From Siphonodentalium dalli (lineage: Eukaryota > Mollusca > Scaphopoda > Gadilida > Siphonodentaliidae), in NCBI GenBank assembly GCA_032622095.1, contig CP136061.1, forward strand, positions 233,862,944 through 233,926,943: a stretch of DNA of 64,000 bases. Direction: 5' to 3'. Below are positions 48,651 to 61,410 of the stretch, one piece after another. The notes below the pieces were generated by a model. It was not told the DNA's origin, made no database searches, and saw nothing but the letters and a program-made list of their open reading frames with translations. Made by a program: the position numbers and the translations under genes. Numbering within the stretch: the first letter of the stretch is position 1; every line of letters starts with the position of its first letter.

Positions 48651-49740
48651 TGACTTGAAACATATTTTATTTGCAAAATATACAAAAGGGATTGGGGCAC
48701 AAGTTTTTGCAACTTATGAAGCCCCTCTCCTAATACAATATTGTAACACACATGTGATCAAGATGACGGTACAAACTTATTTACACGGTGAGAAGTTATG
48801 GGAGATATAGTGTGTAGCGCCTTCCAGAGATGATCCAACATGAGATTGCTTCTTATCTGTGAGAAAATTTGTATTTGAAGAATGTCACTATACTTTATTA
48901 ATGTTGGAATGATTGACAAGTGCCAATATATTATCTATTCTAAGTACTTTTATATTGGTTGTAAAATATAATGGTACACTTGATTTGTTCTCTATTTTGT
49001 TATTGTTGTGCTCTGGAAGGCAATACAGATGATAAATCAGAATGAGATGTTTGAATGGGAGGTTTGTCCACTTGTGAGGTAAAAGTTGAAATTCCGGAAG
49101 CAAGTATATATAGATTCGCAAATAAGATAAATATAATCATTAGGGATCAAAACGCTTAGTCGCTGCAATATATTGCTGTGTGATGGAAAATAGTTTCATA
49201 TTTTGTTGGGACGAGAGATAAGGTATTCCACACATGAGTTCTGAAATATGGCTTACTTGGAGATTTTCGCGGGCTAGTTTCTCAAAGAGAACTGAGCGCT
49301 CACGTTGGTACAATGGGCACATGAAGAAATAGTGATAGGCGTCTTCAGATCGATTTCCACATGAGCATGCGGGGCTGTCAGCGATATATTTATTGAACAT
49401 ATCACATCGGAGTTCACTGCAAAAATAACGTATGCGACAATGAAAAATGTTGTATTTTCTGCGTCCAGCATAGAAATGTAGAGGGGGGCTGATTGTGGGA
49501 TCTATATGATACAAGTTGGTTTTAAAGGTAGAAGATTGATCAGCATCGGTGATTACTTTGGGAAGCTTATCCATTCTAACACCATCGCTGGAAAAAAATT
49601 CAGACATATAGGTACCAGATTGGGTTGGGCCCAAAATTACGAGAACGTAATTATTCAGGGCTATACATATATACAAACAAAAGTGAATGTTCGTTTGCAC
49701 AAATATTGTTGGGCGATTTAATTTTATAGCCAAACATTCA
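48651..49740 (-). mobile_element. 5'-truncated LINE, minus strand
   Basis: The 3' end on the minus strand finishes AAATAAAATATGTTTCAAGT near 48651. The 3'UTR (48651-49139) matches the fragment at 11710-12382. The C-terminal ORF2 segment lies at 49140-49733. The upstream limit and any target duplication could not be fixed. Confidence 0.75.
49140..49733 (-). pseudogene. LINE ORF2 C-terminal fragment (zinc knuckle)
   Basis: 197 codons, of which about residues 55-197 look like the region downstream of reverse transcriptase in non-LTR retrotransposons. FHCRIRYFCSELRCDMF (98-114) is followed by CSCG...HYFFMCPLY, a C-x-C-x8-H-x4-C knuckle at Cys123, Cys125, His134 and Cys139. The fingers, palm and YxDD motif of the reverse transcriptase are absent, so the copy is a 5'-truncated remnant. 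The apparent start Met is an accident of the upstream frame; residues 1-50 probably are not LINE sequence. Clade not assigned. Confidence 0.75.
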
Positions 49741-50490
49741 GTGATAATCCAGTATAATAATTATAGGCTTCTTGAATGTGTGTATTTTTAAAGATGCTCT
49801 ATCTCTTCCGGAAGCATTCCCCACCGACAAGAACATAAATTCATATGGAACTCCATTTCAAAGTACGTTTCAACTATTTTTTTAACGAAAACACACAAGA
49901 GAAACAAACATCTGCATGGTGTTTCACATATTTCACTAAACATTGTTTAGAAAATTCGATTTCTCCTAAGCTATGTTGTAATGTTCTAAAAATAGCCACA
50001 TGTTCTGTCCCGGAACATAAATATTTACCAGTGACAGTTTTTTCTATTAACTGTTTTCTCTGACACAAAATAAATATTTTTGCTCTCAAATCTATGCACA
50101 ATGTTCACGGAAGAGATAAACCATCTTTAATTAAGAAAGAATTCAAATCCTTCCCACAGCTCTAGTTTAGAATCAGTGTGTATCTGACATGCTTTCGCGA
50201 TATTTCTCATCAGATAACAAAATAGATAAGTCCAACAGAATCTTGAATTAAATTATAAGATAGTTATCGATAATCGTTGGTTATTTCGCACAATTATGAG
50301 AGCATCCTTGGCTGAAGTCTATAGCTGTGGATAAGGCTGTATTGAAGTGTATTCATAATGACCAGACAAAGGGCTATAGAAGTCCACCGAATCGTGAAGT
50401 TTGTGGTCGAGTGACTGACAATACACTATGCAATATTGACGCTCTCCGATGATTTTTGTCTCTTAACTGGGATGGAGAGATAAATGGAGA
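49741..50490. other. Unassigned intergenic DNA
   Basis: Short open frames only; nothing recognised. Confidence 0.4.
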
Positions 50491-50492
50491 TA

Positions 50493-50562
50493 CGGAGAGA
50501 GAGAGAGAGAGGGAGAGAGAGAGAGAGGGGGAGAGAGAGAGAGAGAGCGAGAGAGAGAGGGG
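50493..50562. repeat. Interrupted (GA)n microsatellite
   Basis: About 70 bp of GA repeats with GGG and GC interruptions. The Ser/Leu-rich ORF on the minus strand is its translation. Confidence 0.9.
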
Positions 50563-50680
50563 AGATATTGAGATTAAGAGATGGGATAGATAAAAGAGAT
50601 AAGGGAGAAATGTATTTCTTTGAGGTTTACAGAGTTGGTTTATGAAAGTCGTTACCACTTACCTTCCAATCCACAGCCCC

Positions 50681-50967
50681 CCACCCGTGGCTCAGTTGGT
50701 AAGATACAAGACGCATTAGGCCAATGCAAGCCACATAGCTATATGGCGAAATTGGTTTCGATCCCGCGCCCAGGAAGGGTAACCCGATTCGTGTAGCTGT
50801 GCAAGTTTGTAAGCTGTGTTTCGCGAGTCTGTGGTTTCTACGTGCATTGGGGTGATTTCCATATGAAATTAACCCTATGTGTGGTCTTTCCCCCACCTGT
50901 AAAACTGACAGTGCCATGACACGACATTGCGGTTAAAACAACAATAAACCCAATAACCCAAACCCAT
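50681..50967 (+). mobile_element. tRNA-derived SINE
   Basis: A pol III A box TGGCTCAGTTGG at 50688-50699 and a B box GGTTTCGATCC at 50754-50764 are joined by ~54 bp, too far and without cloverleaf pairing for a working tRNA. A ~200-bp body follows and ends GCGGTTAAAACAACAATAAA and ACCC-type repeats (CCCAATAACCCAAACCC), like a SINE tail. Confidence 0.78.
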
Positions 50968-52133
50968 CATCCCCTTTTAAAACTTATACAGATAAGTCGA
51001 TGCTGTATATCATGTATATGTATAAACGAGCTGCCAACAACTCGTCCGGGCATGAAACTATCACCCCTGTCATCATCGTGCATACATTGTATATACCTAC
51101 ATTAAATCTAAGCTGCTTTTGAATTTATTGATTTTTCTATATTCATGGCTGTGACGAACAATGTTCCCAGGCAACAGGTTGCTCGCTAACAGGTATATAT
51201 AGTCAGACAAATATTAAAACCGGCTGCAACAGGTGCGAATATTTCGCGCGGGATCTCGTGGACGCTTAATATGGTTGTCTCTCGCGAACGCTTTTTGTCG
51301 TGCATTGACAAACTCGTATGACCTTAATTCAAATACAAGGTCAATTCTTTGCACCAACTTTGTTTCTATTCATTTGGCTAAACAAACGTTTTTTGAATGC
51401 CAACAATAAAACCAGGTGCTTCTAACGGGACGACAATGATATACCACAAGAGACTGAAGTGTCTAGCGGAGCGTCAGTAAGACATCACTGAAGACCGTTT
51501 TTGACACGGCGGACGCTGCGTGGGTAAATCAACTTAATATTAGACACAATTGTTGGGAAGGAGGCCTTCAATTATTTTTTCTGTGGTGGATAATAATTTA
51601 CAGTTATGCTATATGCTTTGCCACCTCTCCTCACAATTTCGAGTGACAGACACTGCGGTTTTATATCGCCTTTATCTATGTTTTACGCGCATCATCCGAT
51701 GTGATTTCTAGCAAGAATCAAGCAATTAATCTGTATTTAATTAAATTATATTTTAATAGTAACTCTGTTCACCACAAGAGACATTACAGAGATAATATAA
51801 TGACAGTATTTTAACAACGGTAGATATGAGGCCATTTTAAGAAATCATTTCCGCGGAATAATAATAACTACAAAGCGTATATATATAAGGGAAAGTGTAT
51901 TATACTAGGTATTCACAAAACCAATTGTATCGAGCGTTTACCGATTTAAAATGATTTTCGTTTCTTGTAGATATGTTGGTTACAGTTTCTGCACGGTACA
52001 CTGTCCAATTTTGATCAGTTAATACATGTAGTGAACCCCACCCAAGTCAGATATCACACTGGACTTATAGCTGTACATATATATAGATATCCCAACGTGT
52101 CAAACATCAACTTCTGTTGAATATGTCTAGGCC
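50968..52133. other. Unassigned intergenic DNA
   Basis: No recognisable gene or element. Confidence 0.4.
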
Positions 52134-52533
52134 TTAACCCTTTACCCAACAAAGCGGCCCTGTGCCAATGCATTCTCTTATATATGCGAGTCGACCATAG
52201 GTAGCCTCGCATATATAAGAGAATGCATTGGCTTAACACATTAAAAATTATAAAATTGTTAAAGAATGTAAGAAAAAATGGTAAAAAGTGTTAAAAAAAG
52301 ATTTTTTTTAGGCCAATGCATTCTCTTATATATGCGAGGCGACCTATGGTCGACTCGCATATATAAGAGAATGCATTGGCACAGGGCATAACTGTAACCA
52401 TCACAATGTGGTCAATGAGCCGGTTCCAATGATATCCATATTTGTATGGTTTTATTGAGACAGACCCAAGATAATTTAGGCTGTTGCAGCTTTATTTGGC
52501 CGTTTTTGGCCGGTTTGTTGGGTAAAGGGTTAA
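52134..52533 (-). mobile_element. Family-A TTAA MITE, copy 6
   Basis: Complete, TTAA at both ends, both palindromes present. The first has GGTAGCC in place of GGTCGCC, and the right arm has one CCGTTTTTGGCCGG change. Confidence 0.9.
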
Positions 52534-52855
52534 AACAGTTGGTATCCTCATATATGCCCTTTGAAGCACATGTTCATTTTCTGGGGAATGTTTCATCACT
52601 TTTCCAAACTTCATGCACGATTATCGAGGTGAAAACAGTATTTTCTGAACAAATATAGTTGAACGAATAAGCCAGTGCATGGTTGTATTACAAAGTCGGG
52701 TTTCAAATTTTCCAATTATATCATTAACAGGAGATATGGCACAGTAGCATGTTATATTTACGCCTCCGAAACATGCCGAGCATTGGTCTTTGAACATGTC
52801 TGTTCTCATTGAACATGGGACTATTTATACAACACACAAGGCGCCTATTTTTTTG

Positions 52856-53202
52856 AATTTTTGAGACAGTGCAAATTTAGTTGGGATTGGGTGGGATTCG
52901 AACCCCGGCCCATGACGACGAGTGCGCCTTGCGACTCAAAGTCCGACGTCAATACCACACGGCCAGCGAAGCGACCCCAAAAAAGGAAGCTCAAATGGCC
53001 GCTGTATTCCGACGTCGCACTTAGGACACAAGATGCACATTTTAAGGTCTCTATTGAGCCAATTTGAGTTTCCTTTTTTGGGGTCGCTTCGGTGGCCGCG
53101 TGGTATTGACGTCGGACTTTGAGTCGCAAGGCGCCCTCGCCGTCATGGGCCGGGGTTCGAATCCCACCCAATCCCAACTAAATTTGCACTGTCTCAAAAA
53201 TT
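52856..53202. mobile_element. Foldback made of two inverted tRNA-like SINE heads
   Basis: Arms 52856-52999 and 53059-53202 (144 bp each) are inverted and about 95% alike around a 59-bp loop. Each arm has a leucine/serine-tRNA-like pol III promoter. In the right arm the A box is TGGCCGCGTGG at 53093-53103 and the B box GGTTCGAATCC at 53154-53164. The acceptor ends do not pair, so these are not tRNA genes. Outer ends are ATTTTTGAGACAG / CTGTCTCAAAAAT. Confidence 0.82.
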
Positions 53203-55497
53203 AAATATTATATCATAAACATTTATCAGCATGCAGTTTGAAGTACAAATTTAGTTTTTAGAAAAAATGTTTCTGTTCAAGACAATTTTGGAATTTTATT
53301 CCGCCCCATGCATCATTGAACCAGCAGTACATATTAAAAAGAATAATGATCGATGTTACAGTCGTGATGAAATGAGATTTCTGCAAGGATTGAACAAGAC
53401 TAGTGGCAACCTGAGCGTCACAATAAAAAACTTATTTTCGAATTGTTTTGTTTTTATTTTGTATTGTTTTTAATCTGGCAATTTTAAGGACCCACTATAC
53501 CCAGACCGTTATGGACAACCCCTATAGTTTGCAAACGAATGGTTCTTCGTGGATTTGAATTTGCCATGATATAAGCCAGATTAATTCAAATGGTCAAGTG
53601 TGCTGTCGTTTATTTGTAGTATATATATATCCATGATTATGTTTTTGATTTTCTGGAGGTTTGTTGCGACATTATTATATACTATAACACTTCTTCCAAT
53701 AAGGAATAAGGACATATCTCATTGCGATATATTCTAATTTCTTTTTTAATGGCCAAATTAGTACACTGGTCAGAAAGGTATTGTACATATTGGCGCAAAG
53801 TTGCGCCCACTGTTTTCCCATGGAAGTTCCAGTAAGATGAATAAGCGGCCATCTGGTACCCGTGTCTATGTCATCTGAAGAATAATTCGTGCTGAGATTA
53901 ACTACTCACACACTCAGCACTTTCTACGTACATAGTATCTTTAATATAATGATCACTCTTCTGTGGCCAATTATTTGACAAACCATCCGTATCCTTTGAT
54001 AGGCGACAAACGATGTTCATTCGTCCTAACCGGCGGCCTTCGAGACGAGTATTCACTATTCATTGCAACAACCTGTCGGCTAAGCTTCGTATTCAATTCT
54101 CGAGCGTGGCTACCGTGGGAGAATTTCTCAGCCTTTTATATTTCAATAAAATTATGCAGATGGTCATATACGCCAGTTGGTGTATCGGAGGGCGCCAAAT
54201 TTTAAGTCCACTTTTAGTCGTGTTTGATGGATGTTTCGCCCAGAAATATAATTATGTTAAGACATATATATACCGTTAAGGTGATTTGGATAATGTCTGA
54301 GTTCAATGAATCTTATGAATAGGAGGACAAATATACAATCGTACGGAGCCAGCGGGGACAGTTGAGGATGTATACACTAATGAAGGTCCCCAGTGCACTT
54401 GTACTATGTACGAGCATGCACTTAATGCTGACTTCAGCGAATCGGGTAGTTATGAAGATGTGTAAAAATCGGTGACGATCACATCTGTGGAGAAGATGTA
54501 CACTTTGTTGGCCGTTATATAGTGTTAGCAGATTTTATGCAACAAGTATACGATGTGTATAATGGAGCCGCACTATATGTTACACTGGTGTAAATAAGGT
54601 TCCGAGTGACATCTGGCGGATGCGGGAGGAATATATAGGAGAGAATAAAATAGACACTGGGCCCTGATTGGTCAATAGCCTTGTGTGCTTTTCACATAAA
54701 AAAATCATCACACCTCTTCCCTATGATTTCCCATAGGTAAAATAACCATTGGCACAGGAATTAACCCTTTGTAGTGAAGTTTGAATTTTTTGGTGTGGTC
54801 TAAAATATGACTGTATTTTTTTATGCGGTTCTGACACTAGTTACGAAAACATAAGATTTAAAGGCGAATTCCCTGCTAGACAGACATGATTTTTTTGTGT
54901 AAAAAGTTTCCCAAAATGTCAATTTTTCAGATTTAAAGAAAATTTTGGACCCAACATTTATATTGCCAACACTATACGCTAAAACGTTAGCACTGAGGCC
55001 TATGGAAAACATTTACACCAGTGTAACCTATATATATGGCACAGTCAGGTGCATCGAAACAGAGAGGCACGGAAGCAGACACCGAAAAATTCACAAATCC
55101 TCCAGGAGGTTCGGCAAGGATATAAACACCTAAAGACGAAATATCGCGAATTCTTCTTGAGGTGTGCAGAATATCCCAACAGAAAATAGTTATCATGCTA
55201 TAGGAGATTGCGTTTCCTAATGGCAACAATAACACATACAAGTGTAGAGGGTACCCCCATATGGTTGAGGGAATATATATATGTATTGCATGGTTGATAG
55301 TTCGTTTTCTCTATACAGTCAATTGGAATAACATATATCTGATATACACATAAACATCTACTCGAGACCACGTTTGAAATAAGGCTCTTGCTTTCACTGG
55401 ACCGTGAGTCACCGATCATTTACCCACTCACTGGCACGTTCATTCGCTCACTCACTAGATCACACTGCAGGCACTTGACCAATACGCCCCCGTCGTA
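53203..55497. other. Unassigned DNA with one orphan MITE end
   Basis: TTAACCCTTTGTAGTGAAGT at about 54771, preceded by CCATTGGCACAGG, looks like remains of a TTAA MITE and its palindrome. No gene recognised. Confidence 0.4.
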
Positions 55498-55733
55498 CTT
55501 GTTTACTAAATACTAATCGACGAGAAGTTCTCTTAATGACTGTTCAGATAATAAGTCGTGTGTTGAAATTATTATCTGAACATTTCCAACCAAAGAACAT
55601 GAATCCTTCTGAACTTGTTTTAGCTTTTCGTTCGCTGTCGTCTGCTCTATGTCCTGAGCATCCCTATATATTAATAATCAACCATTCCAATTTATAACTA
55701 ATAGGCGAATCCATTTAGTATAGAAAGAGTTAA
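55498..55733. mobile_element. Family-D TTAA MITE, copy 4
   Basis: TTTACTAAATACTAATCGAC at the left and CCATTTAGTATAGAAAGAGTTAA (in two parts) at the right, with the internal GTTCAGATAATAAG / TTATTATCTGAAC palindrome. Left end decayed. Confidence 0.7.
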
Positions 55734-55994
55734 CCTCCCTCTATATCTCTCCCGATGTGGCTCAGTTTACGCACACACCAGCTATACATAGGGAGGATTC
55801 AGGAGGTTGCGCTGTGGCTATCCATAGACATGAACATTTCCGTATCGCATACCTGTTCAATTTCAGAATACATGTCCCAAATACTTGCATCTCAGAATGT
55901 ACAAAGTTCCCAAATTGTACGATATAAAGAAGAGCATTGTGAAATAGGATGCCCCGATGTAACTCAATCGTTACATAATGCATGTCTACACCAT

Positions 55995-56238
55995 TTAACC
56001 CTCTCTACAGCATCATTGACGAGTAGTTATCACATGGGAACTGTTCAGATAATAAGTTCAACAACGTTTGTTGAACTTATTATCTAAATATTTCCCTCAG
56101 TAAATAGGGCGCATTCTGCACATTAATTTATCTGACGTCTGCATTTATCACCTAAACACCCCTCCAAATCAATAATAAACCATTCCCATGCACACTTTTA
56201 ACTGACTGAGATAATCCATTAGTAATAGAATAGGTTCA
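55995..56238. mobile_element. Family-D TTAA MITE, copy 5
   Basis: Starts TTAACCCTCTCTACAGCATC. The internal palindrome GTTCAACAAACG-like is followed by TTGTTGAACTTATTATCTA. Ends GTAATAGAATAGGTTCA, with the right TTAA mutated. Confidence 0.75.
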
Positions 56239-56792
56239 TTGCACAATCCAATGGCCCCGATTGAGCCGAAATTGAACTCATTTTTCTGGAGCCATAGCAT
56301 TAGTGTTATAATACATGTATAAGGCATGTATAAGAATGTTGTGTAACTCACCGACATTACTGATAAGTTATGCAAATATCAACTTAATGCATAATTATTT
56401 CGTTGTGGTTAATTTGTTATTTTCACATCATGGTGAGTTTGAACCAAGTATCCTTCCAAATACTAGTCATTGTATCTCCATATAGAACCAATTAAATTGG
56501 GAGAGAACCGACTCGATCGAGAGATAACCGATCGAGATATCAAACTATATATTCGCGGTTTTCGTCTTTATTACGACAAGCACAATGGAATTGTCGTTAT
56601 TAGCACGTTCTTTGAGACCACAGATTGTGAGTGGACTGGAACAATTAACCCAATTATCACCAAGATGGTTAACCAATTAGTTTTAACTGTCAAAAACTCC
56701 CAAAATGTTTTATTTTTAATCAGTAGGAACCGTAAACAAATCATTCCTGAACAATGACAACAAACCGGCAATAGAATAACTTCCGATGTAAC

Positions 56793-57352
56793 CAGGGGGG
56801 GGGGGGGGGGGGGGGGGGTCGGAAAAATATTTCAGGCACGTATGGCATTTTTCCCCTTTCGATCATTTTTTGTACCCACCCACCCCCACCGCCAATTTTT
56901 TTTTCCGTTTTCGGCAGTTTTTTCCGACCATTTTTTGACACCCACCCCCCCTTTTAACACTAAAACAGAGATTTGCAGGGGGAAATTCACTGTAAACAGC
57001 TGTATATGAATTTCTGTGCATACTATTTATCATGGATGTTAACATGGACATGTAAATAGGAATGAGTCATTTTTATGTCATTCGGCCAAAAAAACATGGC
57101 TGCCAGCGGCCATCTTGGATTTCAAAATTTGCAACAAAATACAACACGATAACTGCCTGCAGTCAGTTTACCAGTTAGAATTACATTATTTCTCTCATTC
57201 AAAGTGGTTTTGAAGCCCAACTCATTGCCAAAACACTAAAAAACAAGCAGGAAATTTTTTTGTTAGTTGCGGAAAAAATTGCTTGTTGGTGGCTTTGACC
57301 ACCCACCCACCCCGGCATACGTGCCGGAATTTTATTTTTTCACCCCCCCCTG
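56793..57352. mobile_element. Probable non-autonomous hAT element, 560 bp
   Basis: Terminal CAGGGG...CCCCTG with inner similarity (GGCACGTATGGC against GGCATACGTGCC) and a 7-bp direct repeat ATGTAAC on each side (56786-56792 and 57353-57359). CAGGG-type ends with 7-8 bp duplications are typical of hAT transposons. The left end includes a G run of more than 20. The middle holds ATGGCTGCCAGCGGCCATC, a small palindromic motif. Confidence 0.75.
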
Positions 57353-57359
57353 ATGTAAC

Positions 57360-58898
57360 AGTTTCTGCAATATTTCGTATCTTTGTCTCTTGTTATAAAT
57401 ATATCATGTTTCTTTGGTGTAAAACAGATCGACAAGCTATATTGTGTCGAAGGGAACTTGGGACTATATGCGCTACACACTGTATTAAAATATTATACAG
57501 CACAATAAATCCCCGTCTATAACCTAAGTTATGGACTTGCGACAGACGTGTATACTGTGAGACATTTCGCAGTGAACCCCCCCCCCCTCCCCCAGAAAAA
57601 CGTCACCACAAATTGAGTCATTATAGCTGATGAGTATAATTTCATGATTGATGTAAAATCATTAATATCATTCCGATTCAATGAGTGGTATCCGATGATT
57701 GATTTCAAAATTATTAATATCGATCTAATTTTTTATCGAGGAGCAACGTTCATTAACACATATTGCGCAATTTTGAACCGACAAACAAAACCGCATGCGG
57801 GTGTACCGATACCCCGTAAGATTACATGGCCGACAGTAATATCAAAGGCCGACAGCACTCAGGTAGAACGCCCTCTGGGCTCCAGGTTGAGTAATTAGTA
57901 ATATGGCTATAGATGATACACCGGTTTAGTTCACATCATAAGCATCTCATTTTCCGCTTGGGACTCACAGGTCGCCACCCGTGGGAAATTTAAACATATG
58001 ATATTACGCGACTGAATGGATTTTGATAACCCAGACAGCAATGTTACGACCAGACAGCGACATTACGCCATTGGTTTGCTTCATGACAGCAATGTTGTAA
58101 CATACACCACCCTTTTTATGACTAGACACTCTACTGGTTATTGGACACGGATATAATGTTCTTGAGTTATCCTCTTTCTCGTGATGGACTGTAATATCTG
58201 TGGTCCAAGGTTCAAATTGTAACATACGCCGCATTTTCATGACCAGAAATTAATGACGGGTAGTGCAGATATATATTATACTTGTGGTGAATACTTGCTA
58301 AACCAATGTCATAGTTCAGTCTCTTTCTCTTGATGGATAATACTTCAGTTTGGTCCATTTTGGACTGGAACAGGGCATGCAGCATACAACGCAATATATA
58401 AGTGCGTTGCGCGTGTGCAGCGTCCCACTGACGAAAATCAAACCGAGGGCAAGTGGCACAGCGCCCAGAGATGGGCAAACATTTTAGTCAGATTCAAAGC
58501 ATTAATGAGAAAAGACAATTGTACCACAACATTGTTCAATTTGAAATTAAGATATTACGCCATAAGAATTTGAGGCATCGAGCCCTAGTGCTTCTACCAT
58601 TTGTTGCAAAAACTACACGTATTTTGTCCGTGTGTTCTTCAATTACTTGTTATCGGTTATAGTGGAAAGGATTATTTACCATCGTAGAGCTCGGGTTTTA
58701 CATTCAAGCATTATTTGCGACACTAACCACTTGCGTGTGAGAGAGACATAATTATAAGACCAAGGAGTCGCACTATTGGTCATTAATGTGTCGTGTTTAT
58801 ACATTCATACAACCATTATTTGCGCCAGTAGCCACTTGCGTGTGAGATGGACATAAGAACGATATGCTGCACTCTTTGTCTCCGACCTCATTCTCTTT

Positions 58899-58902
<4 letters not shown>
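57360..58902. other. Unassigned intergenic DNA
   Basis: A C run near 57578. Short open frames only. Confidence 0.4.

Positions 58903-58986
<84 letters not shown>
58903..58986. repeat. Pure (TC)n microsatellite
   Basis: About 42 uninterrupted TC units. The Arg-Glu ORF on the minus strand is its translation. Confidence 0.97.
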
Positions 58987-58990
<4 letters not shown>

Positions 58991-59221
58991 TATAGTTACT
59001 AGCTCCCCCTCTCTATATCTCTCTGTGCTCACTCGCAACCCATCTCTCATCTATCTTCCCTCTTCGCCTCTGTCTGAATTGTAAAATTGTAGTACACTAT
59101 TTTACGCAATGTCTATATACTGTATATATAGACTGTTATCTGATTCGGTGGCGGTGACAACTACATTAAGTATACCCCCTGAAATCGAATTGTGGGCCCG
59201 TTATCACGTCCTTACTGGTAC

Positions 59222-59310
59222 GTGTATATATATTTCCCCAACACTCTTGGTTTTCATTTTACTGGTATATATTGTATATATATTTCCCCAACACTCTTGG
59301 TTTTCATTTG
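59222..59310. repeat. 50-bp tandem duplication
   Basis: ATTTCCCCAACACTCTTGG with TTTTCATTT recurs exactly at a 50-bp interval (59231 and 59281). Confidence 0.85.
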
Positions 59311-60297
59311 TTTCGTGTCGCTTCAATTGCTAGCCCATATCATTCTGTATGTTCGTCTTTTTTTGGTGGACGAAGGATAACATTGAAGGTTTATTTCTAT
59401 CTGGAAACCATGCCACAACACGTAGAAACAACGAAACAGGTAATTGCCCAGATACACGAATCATGTTGCACTCCTTTTACTTGGAACACAATCCGCGCTA
59501 ATCTGTATATATAATAGAACTTCCCCATCGCCGCTGGAACCTTGTACGACGGACCAATATGATATTACCATAGCTTCAGGGACATTCATTGGACCCCCGC
59601 CACCAGCGTGTGTTAGAGTATATTTATAACCTTGTGATCAATGTAAAGTAATTTATTCTCATTGATTTCAGGTAAGGTTGCTGAAATGGAAATTGTATAG
59701 GATAACGAGCATGGTCGATATATATTCAGAATCGGATTTTCTTCATAAATTCTCGTATGAAATTCCGATGAAGATTAGGCAAATATATTTGTTATTTATA
59801 GGATATAGATGTTGGTGTTCAACAATAGATACAATTGTCACGGTATTGACCGATTGCTCTGCATGGATGATCACTCATTGAAATTAACCTCGTCCATTAA
59901 TACGGACATACCAGACATATTTCACAAGCCTAACGGTAAAAGATGAATAGACGATTCACTTAAAATAATATATTCGCGCTTTGAGACATGTTTCTCTTGC
60001 GCGAACGCATCGTCGTTACAATGGTCATTATCACGCTTCAGTGTCAGGTGCCTCTGTATCAGTTTCTACTCGATACCATCTGCAAATATTGTTCTTACGC
60101 ATACATAATAGAGCCAATAATGGGTTATGAAATGAATCCCAATAAAAGGATCACACATGCACCCGTTGGTATTTACGTGTATGATGCCTATATATACACA
60201 CACCACAGGTCTCCAGAACAAAATTTGACCCCTACCCAGAAATACTTAATCGTATTACTGGGAGTGGTGTAAAATTTTGTTATGTGGACCTGTGGCC
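59311..60297. other. Unassigned intergenic DNA
   Basis: No recognisable gene or element. Confidence 0.35.
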
Positions 60298-60299
60298 TA

Positions 60300-60822
60300 C
60301 ACTCTTAGAACAAATTTGTATAAATACTACACAAAATGTGTTACATTTGATCTTAAACAAAATTGTGTAGAAATGACACATGACATATAATTATTAAATA
60401 TGTCGGTGGAATATCATCAACGTTGAATATGATTGAATATGTGAGTGTATCATAGTTATTAGATGAAATGTGTTCTATTGGAGACACAAAACTCTTAAAG
60501 GCTACCATAGAATAAACAATTGGCAGCAGCTTTAAACTTTGTTATACACTATGTTTGTGTAAAAACTGAACAACACATAATTGTGTAGCACAAAGTTTTA
60601 AAGCAGCTGCCAATTTTGTATTATGGCAGCTTTCACGAGGTTTATGTCTCAAATAGAAAATATCTCTTCTATTAAATATAATATACTCACATATTCACTC
60701 ATATTCAATGTTGAGAAAATTCCACCGACACATTTATGTCATGTTGCATTTTTACACAATTTTGTTTAAGATCAAATGTAACACACATTGTGTAGTATTT
60801 ATACACATTTGTTCTAAGAGTG
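60300..60822. mobile_element. 523-bp foldback element, CACTCTTAGAAC ends
   Basis: The left arm starts CACTCTTAGAACAAATTTGT and the right arm ends ACAAATGTGTATAAATAC-complement then GTTCTAAGAGTG. Complementarity extends almost to the centre, with a second tier around GGCAGCAGCTTTAAACTTTG. TA flanks both ends (60298-60299 and 60823-60824), suggesting a Tc1/mariner-type target. Confidence 0.85.
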
Positions 60823-60879
60823 TATATATATATACAACATACATATGACAATAATTCGCCATGATTAATTGCATGATGG

Positions 60880-61000
60880 TGTTCACGAGTGGTTCAGCCG
60901 GTAAGTTACACATTTGATCGCATAGAGCCGTTCAGAGATGGGGCAATAATACATAACAGTACATGGTTTCAACACGCAAAAATTTTGTTATTGGAGACCT
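60880..61000 (+). mobile_element. Possible SINE remnant
   Basis: AGTGGTTCAGCCGGTAAGTT near 60889 resembles a pol III A box. The B box is not convincing. Confidence 0.25.
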
Positions 61001-61410
61001 ATCAATAATCAATATTACCGGGATGTCACAATGAATCATAAGAGCCAATTGTGCCTTATACTTCCAATGTGGATTGTTAGGTGAGTTCGTTTATCAAGGG
61101 GAACACATGCACACACCCAGTTTATGAGGCTATAAACAATCGTAGATAAATGACCGAAATTAATACCACTGTCAGCTTCCCATATACAAACGCTCTTTAT
61201 TATTACCACACCTATACAACAACGACGAATATATTGCTATATGTTGTAAACAAAAACAGGAATATTTTCGGAGGCGATAATCTCCCCCAATAAGTTTCCC
61301 ATGCCACTGCACACCTTCCTATTGAAGTCACCCTGTCTTATTTGAAACCATAAAACCACCATTATGTACGTTTTTTATACCAGAAAATAATTAGATCTTA
61401 TTCCTGAGCT

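Noticed and set aside
49874-50101. Minus-strand 75-codon ORF as part of the LINE
   Set aside because: No motif of a LINE protein and no continuity with the zinc-knuckle fragment.
50374-50658. Ser-Leu repeat protein
   Set aside because: Translation of the interrupted (GA)n microsatellite.
50688-50764. Functional tRNA gene
   Set aside because: A and B boxes are present, but spacing and stems do not fit a cloverleaf, and a SINE body and tail follow.
53079-53178. Functional leucine or serine tRNA gene
   Set aside because: The promoter boxes are good but the acceptor stem does not pair and the sequence is one arm of a foldback.
58805-59050. Arg-Glu repeat protein
   Set aside because: Translation of the (TC)n microsatellite.
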